Assembly: GCA_016793775.1 (NCBI GenBank)
Contig: JAEULK010000007.1
Coordinates: 1-32,141 of the forward strand
Source of the DNA: Sphingopyxis sp.
GTDB taxonomy: Bacteria > Pseudomonadota > Alphaproteobacteria > Sphingomonadales > Sphingomonadaceae
Direction of reading: 5' to 3'
Length of the DNA stretch: 32,141 nt
Positions 24,796-32,141 of the stretch are shown here, one piece after another (the stretch's first letter is position 1; the number at the start of each line of letters is the position of its first letter). The position numbers and the translations under genes were made by a program. Below the pieces are notes generated by a model, which saw only the letters and a list, made by a program, of their open reading frames with translations, searched no databases and was not told where the DNA came from.

Positions 24796-26217
24796 TCAGG
24801 TGGTGGGTGGCATGTCGGCGGCGCGAGCTTGCTCGACATAGGCTTTCGCGCGCGCTGGCAGGATAATGCCCGCGGCGAGCGCAGCCTTCGCAGCAGCGGT
24901 GACGCGATCGACGTAGGTATCGTGATCGAGATAGAGTCGCTTCAACTCGTCGGCGACGAACGGATGCGTCTCGCCCGCGAGAAAATGCTTCGACCCCTGC
25001 CCCTTGTAGCTCGCGATCGGAACCTCGAGTTCAGGGAGCCGCACGCCGCCCAGCGCATTTCCATGAACGTCGCGTGCGATCGTCTTGCCGTCGGCCTCGA
25101 AGGCGATCGGCGGCTGTGCGGGCGGCGGCGGACCGCCGGCGAGCCAGCGGTGCACGTGATGGATCGCGGCGTCGGAGGTCGGCTGCCACGACACGGCGCT
25201 CGCCGCGTCGAAGGCGTGCCAGCGGCTGCCGACGCCGTCGCGATCCTCCTTGCCGTGGATGATCTTGAGCAGCTCGGCGGGACCGTGCGACGCGCCGGCG
25301 ACCTCCCAGCTGCGATAGGACGGCGTGTCGGGCTGGCGGATCGCGCGGAAGAAGGGCGCCTCGAACTCGGTGTTGAGCTGCATCGTCGGAATCCCGAGAT
25401 CGGCGCGCACCTGGGTGAATAGCGGCCGCGCGCGCGCCGCGGCGATGCCGGGTGCCGCGCCGCCCTCGAACGGCGCCGCCGCTCCCGCGCAGAGCATCGG
25501 CATCAGCGCATCATAGGCGCGCGCCAAGGGCTGCACTCCGTTCGCATAGGCGAGGATGCGGCTGCCCGACTGCGAGATGCCCGCGCCGATCAGCTTCTTT
25601 ACCTTGTAGCCGTGGAGTGGATGCCCGCGCGCCGCATTCGCGCGCAGCGCACGGCCTGCCTGGGTGAAGATGTCGTACGACCAGTCGTCGCCGGGATGGA
25701 CGAGCGCGGCATAACGATCGGCATCCCAGTTCTTCAGGCCCTGTGGCTTGTCGCCTTCGCCGAACACCCCGCCATATTGCGGCGTGACCCCGACATAGGT
25801 GAAGCCGTCATAAAGGCCCGCCCCGTCGAGAAAGCTGACGTCGAAGCCGAGGCTGACGTTGAGCCATTCGACCACGACGGTGCCGTTGAACTTCTTCGGA
25901 TCCCCCGGACGGCGCACGAACAGGCGGGTCGCAAAGGGCCGGCGTTCGCCGGGCGCGAGCATCCATTTCCCGTCGGAGGTCAGCGCACCCGCAGCGGCAT
26001 AGCGTTCGGCCTCGCCCTCCAGCAGATACTCGTCCTCGATATAGCCGAGCGCCGCGAGGTCATCGAGCGTCGTCCCGAAGAACTTGCCGCGCCCGGCGGC
26101 AGGCATCGGACGCAGCATCGCCGCTGCCCCGTCAGCGGCGCGGGCCCCGATCCCCATGGCTCCGAGCGTCGCCCCGGCCAGCGCCGTGGCGGCAAAACTC
26201 CGCCTGCTCATCCGCAT
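24796..26217 (-). CDS. Alpha/beta hydrolase-domain protein, Tat-exported (paralog 2)
   Basis: A 473-residue paralog with the Tat leader MRMSRRSFAATALAGATLGA. The conserved frame is kept (LFVRRPGDPKKFNGTVVVEW, SYDIFTQAGRAL, VHGNALGGVRLPE). The nucleophile elbow differs: GAGISQSGSRI with Ser215, where the neighbours have GESQSAAR. The region after it is also more divergent, so a different substrate or bond preference is likely. A candidate His lies in EVAGASHGPA. The start at 26217 follows GGAGAAAAGG; earlier codons of the frame fall in the upstream gene. It sits 17 nt after paralog 3 and 18 nt before paralog 1 in one transcript. Confidence 0.85.
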   Translation of the reverse strand: MRMSRRSFAATALAGATLGAMGIGARAADGAAAMLRPMPAAGRGKFFGTTLDDLAALGYIEDEYLLEGEAERYAAAGALTSDGKWMLAPGERRPFATRLFVRRPGDPKKFNGTVVVEWLNVSLGFDVSFLDGAGLYDGFTYVGVTPQYGGVFGEGDKPQGLKNWDADRYAALVHPGDDWSYDIFTQAGRALRANAARGHPLHGYKVKKLIGAGISQSGSRILAYANGVQPLARAYDALMPMLCAGAAAPFEGGAAPGIAAARARPLFTQVRADLGIPTMQLNTEFEAPFFRAIRQPDTPSYRSWEVAGASHGPAELLKIIHGKEDRDGVGSRWHAFDAASAVSWQPTSDAAIHHVHRWLAGGPPPPAQPPIAFEADGKTIARDVHGNALGGVRLPELEVPIASYKGQGSKHFLAGETHPFVADELKRLYLDHDTYVDRVTAAAKAALAAGIILPARAKAYVEQARAADMPPTT

Positions 26218-26234
26218 CGCCTTTTCTCCGTTCT

Positions 26235-27677
26235 TCAATAATAGGGCACCGGCCCGCTGGCCGATTTCGCGACATATTCGTCGCGGCGACGCGGCAGGAT
26301 CAGCCCCGCGGCCGCAGCCCATTCGGCCGCCGCTTTGATGCGTGCGGCATAGTCCGCATCGGTCGAATAGATCGCCTTCAAGGTCTCCGCGTCGAAGGGT
26401 TCCAGCCGCCCCGCGGCGTCGTTCGTCTGCGTCACATATTTCGCTGCGGGCACGGCGATTTCAGGCATGCGGATGCCGCCCTTCGCATTGCCGAAGGCGT
26501 CGGTCCGGATGACCGGCTTGTCGCCCGCGACCGCGATCCGGTCGAACCGCCCGAGCGGCGCGCCGCCGGAGAGCCAGCGATCGAGGCCGACGGCGGCGGC
26601 TTCGAGGATGGGAAACAGGTCGACCATCTTCGGCCAGCGCGCCGCCATGTTGGGAATGCCGTCACGCTGCGAAATATCGGGACGCCGCCCGCCGCCGATC
26701 GCGGAGGCATGGGTCGATCCCGCAACCTCCCAGAAGCGGTACCAGTCGCTGTCGGGCTGGCGGCTCGCGACGAAATAAGGCGTCTCGGTCTCGGAATTGA
26801 CGATTAGCACCGGCACCTTCTGGTCGGTGCGCACGCGCGTTTGCACGGTCCGCGAGCGGCGGACATTGTTATTCTCGTCGAGCGATTTGGCGGGATCGTA
26901 GACAAAGTCGTCGAACTCGGTCGACCGGCCGACCGCGACGACGATCATGAAAGCATCGAAGACATTGGCGAGCCGGTGCACCGCATTCACATAGGAAAGC
27001 AGTCGTGCCGCCGATTGCGACTCACCAAGCGCAAAGAGGCGTTCGACAGGCAATCCAGCCATCGGGTCGCTCCCGCGTCTTGCCCGCCCCGGCCCGAGCG
27101 CCCGCGCGACCTGCGAGAATATGTCGTAAGAAAAGCTATCCCCGGCAATCTCGAGCGATCCATAACGTTCCGGATCCCATTGTTTCAGCCCGAGGGGCCG
27201 CTCCTTCGTCCCTTCGAGCCCCATGCGCTGCGCCGAGATCGCCGCATAGGCGTAGCCGTCTTTCCAGAATTGCTGGTTCACTGCCGACGAGATTTCGAAA
27301 CCGGCCGAAACATTGGCCCATTCGCAGATGACGGTGCCATTGAACGTCGCGGCGTCCTTCGGCCGCTGCACGATCACGCGCGTCTTGAACGGCGCCTGCT
27401 TCGCGGGTGCGACGGTCCATACACCGTCGGGTCCGAGCGTGCTGACGGGCGCATAAGCGTCGGCCGTACCCGCGATGAAATATTCTTCCTCGACATAACC
27501 ATGCGCGGCGAGATCGTTGGCATGCGCGCCGAAAATCCGATTCCGCTGTCCACCCGTTATGGGCCCCTCAGTGCGACTTGACGCCATACGAGGTTTTGCG
27601 ATCGCCTCACCGGGAGCGATGAGCGTGGCCATAGCACCAATCGCAATCCGTTTCCCGAACCCGCGCCTATCCAGCAT
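26235..27677 (-). CDS. Alpha/beta hydrolase-domain protein, Tat-exported (paralog 3)
   Basis: A 480-residue paralog, first gene of the three-hydrolase operon. The leader MLDRRGFGKRIAIGAMATLI carries the RR pair and a hydrophobic stretch, so Tat export is likely though the h-region is short. Core: RVIVQRPKDAATFNGTVICEW, SYDIFSQVARAL, nucleophile Ser220 in ALGESQSAARL, EVAGSTHASA with a candidate His, and FGNAKGGIRMPE. An insert rich in charged residues (FDDFVYDPAKSLDENNNVRR) near 250-270 may cap the active site. The start is supported by GGTGGGAG before ATG 27677. The candidate TetR operator O2 lies 38-63 bp upstream. Confidence 0.86.
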   Translation of the reverse strand: MLDRRGFGKRIAIGAMATLIAPGEAIAKPRMASSRTEGPITGGQRNRIFGAHANDLAAHGYVEEEYFIAGTADAYAPVSTLGPDGVWTVAPAKQAPFKTRVIVQRPKDAATFNGTVICEWANVSAGFEISSAVNQQFWKDGYAYAAISAQRMGLEGTKERPLGLKQWDPERYGSLEIAGDSFSYDIFSQVARALGPGRARRGSDPMAGLPVERLFALGESQSAARLLSYVNAVHRLANVFDAFMIVVAVGRSTEFDDFVYDPAKSLDENNNVRRSRTVQTRVRTDQKVPVLIVNSETETPYFVASRQPDSDWYRFWEVAGSTHASAIGGGRRPDISQRDGIPNMAARWPKMVDLFPILEAAAVGLDRWLSGGAPLGRFDRIAVAGDKPVIRTDAFGNAKGGIRMPEIAVPAAKYVTQTNDAAGRLEPFDAETLKAIYSTDADYAARIKAAAEWAAAAGLILPRRRDEYVAKSASGPVPYY

Positions 27678-27714
27678 CTCGCACTCCCACCGTTCTAGGT
27701 AGGCAAATTAAAGA

Positions 27715-27740
27715 TTACTAGCTGGTCGTCAAGCAAGTTT
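27715..27740 (-). promoter_or_regulatory. Candidate TetR operator O2 before the three-hydrolase operon
   Basis: ACTAGCTGG-TCGT-CAAGCAAGT (27717-27738), differing from O1 only at two positions in the 26-bp block. On the minus strand it contains TTGACG with TAATTT 16 bases downstream, a plausible weak sigma-70 promoter, so the operator would cover the -35 region about 60 bp before the first gene. Confidence 0.62.
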
Positions 27741-27996
27741 ATATTGAGCTATCGTAGTGTTGAGGGGTGGCGGCCGCGACTTTGGTACGCTCGCCCCGGA
27801 CGGACCAAAGACCGCCAAAGGCCCTCTACCGCGTTCGCCACATTGACTTATCGCAAGGAAATTTCCGATATCGGTCGAGCTACTAGGCTCAACATCGGCC
27901 GAAGACTCTCGACATCCCCCATATTACTCACAGAATTCCCTAGTCATCGGCGCAGGGAACGTTGCGCCCGAAGTCCGAATATTTCAGTATGACCCT
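27741..27996. other. Intergenic stretch between hydrolase operon and phage module
   Basis: 256 nt without a recognisable gene; lower GC and different texture from the left side. It probably contains the border of the phage-derived segment, but no tRNA, direct repeat or integrase is seen to define an attachment site. A frame at 27744-27992 has a random-looking product and is rejected. Confidence 0.4.
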
Positions 27997-28758
27997 ATGC
28001 CGAGACCCCGCACTCTCGATCCGATCGGTGCATCCGATTATCCGAACATCGTGGAGGATCCCGTTCGCGTAGCAGCGATCGTCGCAAGCTTTATCGACCG
28101 CCTAAATTACCTTCAGCGCGGATGCCGGTTCGCGAAGACAATACTCCAGTCCAACCAAGTCGCATTCAACGAATCCCTCAGGCGCTTGAAGGATCAGTTG
28201 GCGCGCATTGATCGCGGACAGCATGTGGCCTTCGAACGATCGCAAGACAATCGACTTCATCCGGAACTCGAACTGCTGATCAATGTCGAGGCCCGAAATC
28301 GAGCTGGCGTAGATCAGAGCGCGGCCTTGTTGCCCGAGCATCAATCACACGTCCTCGCCGCAGCCAGACAGATTGCATCTGCTCAAGCTCCTCGAAGGGG
28401 TCGACCCGGCCGCGGGGTTCTGATGCAGTATCTCGAAGGACTGGTGGCACTGATAATCGAGGTGACCGGAAAGCCCGTCATGGCACCACGAACGTCGAAC
28501 AGCGTCTACGAACCAAGGCTGACAGGTGCCGCTGGTCAGGTAATTCGAATGTTTGCGGACAGTGTCGAACCCGGCCTCTCCGACACTACGCTCGTGAACA
28601 TGATCGGGAAAATCCGGCGAAAAAATGCCGGCAAAGAGATGAAATTTTCCGACCTTTTCCCCTTCTACCGAAGCCGGGTAACGAAGGATGGGTTGGAACT
28701 GGGTGCCGGCTACCGTGTGGAGGCGTCCGGCATCATTTTCCCAATTTATTGTCCTTAG
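27997..28758 (+). CDS. Hypothetical protein, phage/mobile-region type
   Basis: A 253-residue protein without a family I can name. The middle is mostly helical (FAKTILQSNQVAFNESLRRL). The C-terminal half has a pattern seen in short unknown proteins of alphaproteobacterial prophages and islands: RRGRPGRG, then a helix VALIIEVTGKPVMAP, then a GAAGQVIRMFADSV helix and SDTTLVNMIGKIRRK. The codon third positions are less GC-rich than in the left part of the window. The start is uncertain; no good ribosome binding site precedes ATG 27997. It lies 54 nt before the methyltransferase gene on the same strand. Opposite-strand frames here look like shadows. Confidence 0.5.
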   Translation: MPRPRTLDPIGASDYPNIVEDPVRVAAIVASFIDRLNYLQRGCRFAKTILQSNQVAFNESLRRLKDQLARIDRGQHVAFERSQDNRLHPELELLINVEARNRAGVDQSAALLPEHQSHVLAAARQIASAQAPRRGRPGRGVLMQYLEGLVALIIEVTGKPVMAPRTSNSVYEPRLTGAAGQVIRMFADSVEPGLSDTTLVNMIGKIRRKNAGKEMKFSDLFPFYRSRVTKDGLELGAGYRVEASGIIFPIYCP

Positions 28759-28812
28759 CGGCGACCACATTCACCGATAGTTGGTTGGCTCCAATTTTTC
28801 TGGAGCAAACCA

Positions 28813-30138
28813 ATGACGACAAAATCCCTCGCGCATCCCCACATCGAAATGGTGCGGCGCAAGTCCCTGAAGCCCAACCCGACCAACGCCCGCGACCACT
28901 CGGACAAGCAAATCGCGCAGATCGCGGCGAGCATCGAGAGGTTCGGCTTTTTGATCCCGATCGTCATCGACGACGATGACATGATTGCTGCCGGTCACGG
29001 CCGGTGGCAGGCGGCGAAGCTGCTGCGGTTGAAGGAAGTACCGATCATCCGCGCAGGCTTTCTGACCGATGCCGATCGGCGCGCCTTCGCTCTCGCCGAA
29101 AACCGCATCTCCGAACTCAGCAGCTGGAATGAGGATCTGCTCGCGAACGAGCTGAACATTCTGTTCGAGGAAGGGTACAACCTCGAGATCACGGGCTTCT
29201 CGACGAGCAGTCTCGATTTCTCGTCCCCCGACGAAAAGAAGAAGCCCGGCCCCGAAATGATCGAACTGCCCGATCCGGAGGCGCTCGCCGTGTCGCGCGC
29301 AGGAGACCTGTGGCACATCGGGCCCCACCGCCTCTATTGCGGCAACGCTCGCGAGGTCGAGAGCTACGAGGTGCTGCTCGGCAGCGACCGCGCGGCCATG
29401 GTGTTCAGCGACCCGCCCTACAACGTTCCGATCGATGGCCATGTATCCGGGCTCGGCAAGCAGCGTCACCGCGAGTTCGCCGAAGCCAGCGGCGAAATGA
29501 CGCAGGCCGAGTTTACTGCCTTCCTGCGCTCGATCTTCAGGAACTGTGTCCGGTTCGCCAGAGAAGGTTCGATCCACTACCACTGCATGGACTGGAAGCA
29601 CTGCCGCGAGATCCTCGATGCGGCCGATGGCGTCTATTCCGGCTTCAAGCAGCTCATCACCTGGGTCAAGGACAATGCGGGAATGGGCACCTTCTATCGG
29701 TCCCGCCACGAACTGATCTTCGTGTTCAAGTCGGGCCGTGCGAAGCACATCAACAACTTCGGCCTCGGGGACACCGGGCGCTACAGGACCAACGTCTGGG
29801 AATATGCCGGCGCCAACAGCTTCCGCAAAGGCCGGGCGAAGGATCTCGCGGCGCACCCGACGGTCAAGCCGACCGCGCTCGTCATCGACGCCATCCGCGA
29901 CTGCTCGAACCGCGGCGACCTGATACTCGATCCGTTCAGCGGGTCGGGCACGACGCTGATCGCGGCGCACAAGGCCGGCCGGCGCGGCGCGGCCATCGAA
30001 ATCGACCCGCTCTACTGCGACACCAGCATCCGCCGGCTGATGGAGGCCTCGGGTCTCGACGCCGTCCGGGAGGACGGCCGCCGCTTCGTCGACCTCGAGG
30101 CCGAGCTGAACCAGGATATGACCGATGACGAAGGATAA
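28813..30138 (+). CDS. ParB-domain DNA methyltransferase (site-specific)
   Basis: A 441-residue fusion. The N-terminal ParB/Sulfiredoxin-like domain (10-130) shows LKPNPTNARDHSDKQIAQIA, IVIDDDDMIAAGHGRWQAAK and LAENRISELSSW. The C-terminal amino-methyltransferase domain (165-430) has motif IV DPPY at 200-203 followed by motif I DPFSGSGT at 373-380, the order of beta-class N6-adenine/N4-cytosine enzymes. Such fusions are typical of phages and prophages, where they protect or mark phage DNA, and they lack a linked restriction enzyme, as here. GGAGC precedes ATG 28813. The 3' end overlaps the DUF5681 gene by 14 nt, so this is part of the packaging operon. Confidence 0.92.
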   Translation: MTTKSLAHPHIEMVRRKSLKPNPTNARDHSDKQIAQIAASIERFGFLIPIVIDDDDMIAAGHGRWQAAKLLRLKEVPIIRAGFLTDADRRAFALAENRISELSSWNEDLLANELNILFEEGYNLEITGFSTSSLDFSSPDEKKKPGPEMIELPDPEALAVSRAGDLWHIGPHRLYCGNAREVESYEVLLGSDRAAMVFSDPPYNVPIDGHVSGLGKQRHREFAEASGEMTQAEFTAFLRSIFRNCVRFAREGSIHYHCMDWKHCREILDAADGVYSGFKQLITWVKDNAGMGTFYRSRHELIFVFKSGRAKHINNFGLGDTGRYRTNVWEYAGANSFRKGRAKDLAAHPTVKPTALVIDAIRDCSNRGDLILDPFSGSGTTLIAAHKAGRRGAAIEIDPLYCDTSIRRLMEASGLDAVREDGRRFVDLEAELNQDMTDDEG

Positions 30139-30571
30139 GAACCCCGGCGATTATGAGGTCGGCTACGGCAAGCCGCCCAAGCACACCCGCTTTCCGCCCG
30201 GCCAGTCCGGCAATCCCAAGGGGAGGGAGAAGGGCAAGAAGGGCCTGAAGACCGATCTTGCGGCGGAGCTCGACGCGAGGCAGACCATCCAGATCAACGG
30301 GGAGAAGATCAGTGGGCGCCGTCAGCGCCTTGCAGTCCGCACCTTGGCGATGCGCGCAGCGGCCGGCGACCAGAAGGCGCAGTCGATCTTCTTCCCGCTC
30401 ATCCTGCAGGTGCTAGGCGTCGAAGACCGCGGCACCGGGGGACAGAAATTGTCGCCGCAGGACCAGGCCATCCTCGACGCGATGCTCGACGAGGCGGGCG
30501 ATGCACTCGACGCTGATGAGACCGGCAGCTCCAACCACGATGGGGAGCAGGGCAATGAAGCGGGTCGATAA
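30125..30571 (+). CDS. DUF5681 protein, probable small terminase-like partner
   Basis: A 148-residue protein with the DUF5681 signature near the N terminus (YEVGYGKPPKHTRFPPGQSG then NPKGREKGKKG). A conserved helical part follows (LAVRTLAMRAAAGDQKAQSI and FFPLILQVLG) and an acidic tail. DUF5681 proteins regularly precede large terminase genes in prophages, so a DNA-recognition or small-subunit role is plausible but unproven. It overlaps the methyltransferase gene upstream (14 nt) and the terminase gene downstream (17 nt), indicating coupled translation. Confidence 0.85.
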   Translation: MTKDKNPGDYEVGYGKPPKHTRFPPGQSGNPKGREKGKKGLKTDLAAELDARQTIQINGEKISGRRQRLAVRTLAMRAAAGDQKAQSIFFPLILQVLGVEDRGTGGQKLSPQDQAILDAMLDEAGDALDADETGSSNHDGEQGNEAGR

Positions 30572-32066
30572 CCCCACCCTGCTCCTGCAGGAGCTGATGC
30601 GTCGTGACTTCCGCGCTTTCCTCCGTAAGGCCTTTCCCACCATCCGCGGCGGCGATGAAATCCTCTGGAACTGGCACCTCGATGCGATCGCTTACGAACT
30701 GGACCGGATCGATCGCGGCGAGAACCAACGGCTGCTCGTCACCCTGCCCCCGCGCAACCTGAAATCGATCGCCATCTCGGTCGCCTGGGTGGCGTGGATG
30801 CTCGGCCGCGATCCGCGCCGCAACTTCGTCTGTATCAGCTATTCGAACGAGCTGTCGGGCAAGCTCGCGCGCGATTGCCTCGCGATCATGCAGTCGGGCT
30901 GGTATCGCTCGATGTTCCCGCGCACCATATTATCGCCCAAGCGCTCGGCGTCGGGCGACTTCGAGACGACGCGCGGGGGCGGCCGTCTCGCGACCTCGAT
31001 CACCGGCACTCTGACGGGTCGCGGCGGCGATATCCTGATCATCGACGATCCGATCAAGCCCGACGAGGTCTATTCCGATACCGCACGTGAGGGTGTGAAC
31101 AACTGGTACCGCTCGACGCTGACCTCGCGCCTCAATGACAAGGCGTCGGGCGCTATCGTCACGGTCATGCAGCGGCTGCACGAGAATGATCTCGCGGGCA
31201 TGCTTCTCGAAACACCGGGGTGGCGCGAGCTGCGACTGTCGGCGATCGCAGCTGAGGACGAGATCATCGCCTTGTCGCGCCGAAAGGTGCATTACCGCAA
31301 GGCAGGCGACGTTCTGCATCCCGAGCGCGAAAGCCTTGAAGTATTGCAGGCGCAACGGCTCGCCATGGGCTCGTCGGCGTTCGAGGCTCAATATCAGCAG
31401 AATCCGATCCCCGCAGTCGGAAACATGGTGAAAGCCGAATGGCTGCGCATCTACACCGACATTGAACTCGCCGAGAAGCCGGGCCGTATCGTGCAGTCGT
31501 GGGACACCGCCAGCAAGGATGGCGTCCACAACGACTATTCCGTCTGCATCACCGCCAGCATCCACCGCAACGAGATCCGCATCCTCGACGTATTCCGCGC
31601 CAAGGCGGCCTTTCCCGAACTGAAGCAGGCGGCGATCCGCCTGGCGCGGCAATATCGCGCCCGCACGATTTTGATCGAAGATGCCGCGTCCGGGCAGCAA
31701 TTGCTGCAGGTACTGCGCAATGAGCAGCCGCGCGGCGTGCCGATGCCGATCTCGCGCAAACCCGAGGGTGACAAATTGTCTCGGATGGCTGGTGTCTCGG
31801 GCCAGATCGAAGGTGGGCAACTCCTACTGCCGGAAGATGCGCCTTGGCTCGCCGAGTTCAAAAAGGAACTTCTCGGTTTCCCCAATGCCCGTCACGACGA
31901 CCAGGCCGATGCCCTCACCCAGCTCATGAGCTGGGGCATGCAATGGGACTATGGCAGGGATCATCAGCAGATATTGGGCGAAGGTGCCGTGCTGTTTGTG
32001 AATTGTCAAACGGCGTTCAAAAGGGACCCCCGATCGGCGTCGAAGAGGGACCCCCTTTTCGGATAA
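30555..32066 (+). CDS. Phage terminase large subunit, C terminus replaced by IS DNA
   Basis: A 503-residue packaging motor and nuclease. The ATPase domain has a Walker A-like PPRNLKS (65-71, usually PPRxGKS, so the Gly is replaced by Leu) and Walker B LIIDD (161-165). The RNase H-like nuclease domain has Asp317 in QSWDTAS, the acidic pair in LIEDAASG (375-376) and HDDQADA (448-453). The start at 30555 has GGGGAGCAGGG before it. Residues from about 480 on (FVNCQTAFKRDPRSASKRDP) are encoded by the IS21-type end that begins near 31993, so the native tail is lost; the catalytic residues remain. No portal or capsid gene follows in the window. Confidence 0.9.
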   Translation: MKRVDNPTLLLQELMRRDFRAFLRKAFPTIRGGDEILWNWHLDAIAYELDRIDRGENQRLLVTLPPRNLKSIAISVAWVAWMLGRDPRRNFVCISYSNELSGKLARDCLAIMQSGWYRSMFPRTILSPKRSASGDFETTRGGGRLATSITGTLTGRGGDILIIDDPIKPDEVYSDTAREGVNNWYRSTLTSRLNDKASGAIVTVMQRLHENDLAGMLLETPGWRELRLSAIAAEDEIIALSRRKVHYRKAGDVLHPERESLEVLQAQRLAMGSSAFEAQYQQNPIPAVGNMVKAEWLRIYTDIELAEKPGRIVQSWDTASKDGVHNDYSVCITASIHRNEIRILDVFRAKAAFPELKQAAIRLARQYRARTILIEDAASGQQLLQVLRNEQPRGVPMPISRKPEGDKLSRMAGVSGQIEGGQLLLPEDAPWLAEFKKELLGFPNARHDDQADALTQLMSWGMQWDYGRDHQQILGEGAVLFVNCQTAFKRDPRSASKRDPLFG

Positions 32067-32141
32067 TATGATGCTGGTTTGTTGAAGATGGCCTTGCGCT
32101 GCGTGCGGCGGAGGGCGGGCGTAGCCCGACCGGAGGCGCGC
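31993..32141 (+). mobile_element. Left end of an IS21-family insertion sequence (continues beyond window)
   Basis: The sequence after the terminase core begins TGTTTGTGAATTGTCAAACG and carries two copies of a 20-bp subterminal repeat: GGCGTTCAAAAGGGACCCCC (32012-32031) and GGCGTCGAAGAGGGACCCCC (32036-32055), 17 of 20 identical. Multiple AAAAGGGACCCCC-type repeats in a TG-starting end are a hallmark of one IS21 group, where they bind the transposase. The istA gene would start to the right of the window. The exact left boundary is uncertain by a few bases. Confidence 0.7.

Noticed and set aside
16143-27677. Fumonisin-degradation (fum) cluster of Sphingopyxis
   Set aside because: Receptor, carboxylesterase and permease are reminiscent, but no FumI-type aminotransferase or dehydrogenases are present, and the three large hydrolases and ComA-like gene do not belong to that pathway.
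28102-28770. Two minus-strand frames of 80 and 141 codons under the hypothetical gene
   Set aside because: No ribosome binding site; the + strand protein shows a familiar pattern and fits the orientation of the packaging genes.

Overview
The window is GC-rich Gram-negative chromosomal DNA. It most resembles a sphingomonad (order Sphingomonadales, possibly Sphingopyxis). Indicators are two large TonB-dependent receptors paired with exported hydrolases, twin-arginine leaders, and short palindromic repeats of the kind scattered through such genomes. The genus is inferred from gene content and style, not from a marker gene.

Left part (1-3959). A GIY-YIG nuclease fragment ends inside a dispersed palindromic repeat and is followed by an inverted pair of that repeat. 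Then come a class I glutamine amidotransferase, a REP-like hairpin, a small membrane protein, and a chloroperoxidase-like alpha/beta hydrolase. The hydrolase is divergent from a GlxA-type AraC regulator, with a candidate direct-repeat operator between them.

Middle-left (3926-14523). A TonB-dependent receptor is divergent from a penicillin-acylase-family gene that carries a late frameshift. A tight leftward operon dgcN-dgcA-serine hydrolase-dacB follows, preceded by a LysR gene. DgcN and DgcA are known as a D-glutamate catabolic pair (N-acetylation, then racemisation). Here they are co-transcribed with a D,D-carboxypeptidase and a second serine hydrolase, which suggests salvage of peptidoglycan-derived D-glutamate. 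LysR-type boxes (CTATA-N9-TATAG and a weaker relative) lie upstream of dgcN and of the lysR gene. A decayed IS3-family element (14644-15729) sits beyond lysR and may have cut off a divergent gene.

Middle-right (16143-27740). This looks like a single regulon. A TetR gene is divergent from a leftward operon of TonB-dependent receptor, Tat-exported type B carboxylesterase, MFS permease and phosphosulfolactate-synthase-like protein. A second leftward operon encodes three paralogous Tat-exported alpha/beta hydrolases. Both operons have almost the same 26-bp element upstream (24 of 26 identical), a 22-bp imperfect palindrome of the form ACTRGCTGG-N4-CAAGCAAGT. The likely logic is outer-membrane uptake of an ester-bearing compound, periplasmic hydrolysis by four esterases, inner-membrane transport, then a cytoplasmic ComA-fold enzyme. 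The substrate cannot be read from the sequence.

Right end (27997-32141). A phage-type DNA packaging module: a conserved-looking unknown protein, a ParB-domain DNA methyltransferase, a DUF5681 protein and a terminase large subunit. The end of the terminase gene is replaced by the left end of an IS21-family element that runs out of the window.
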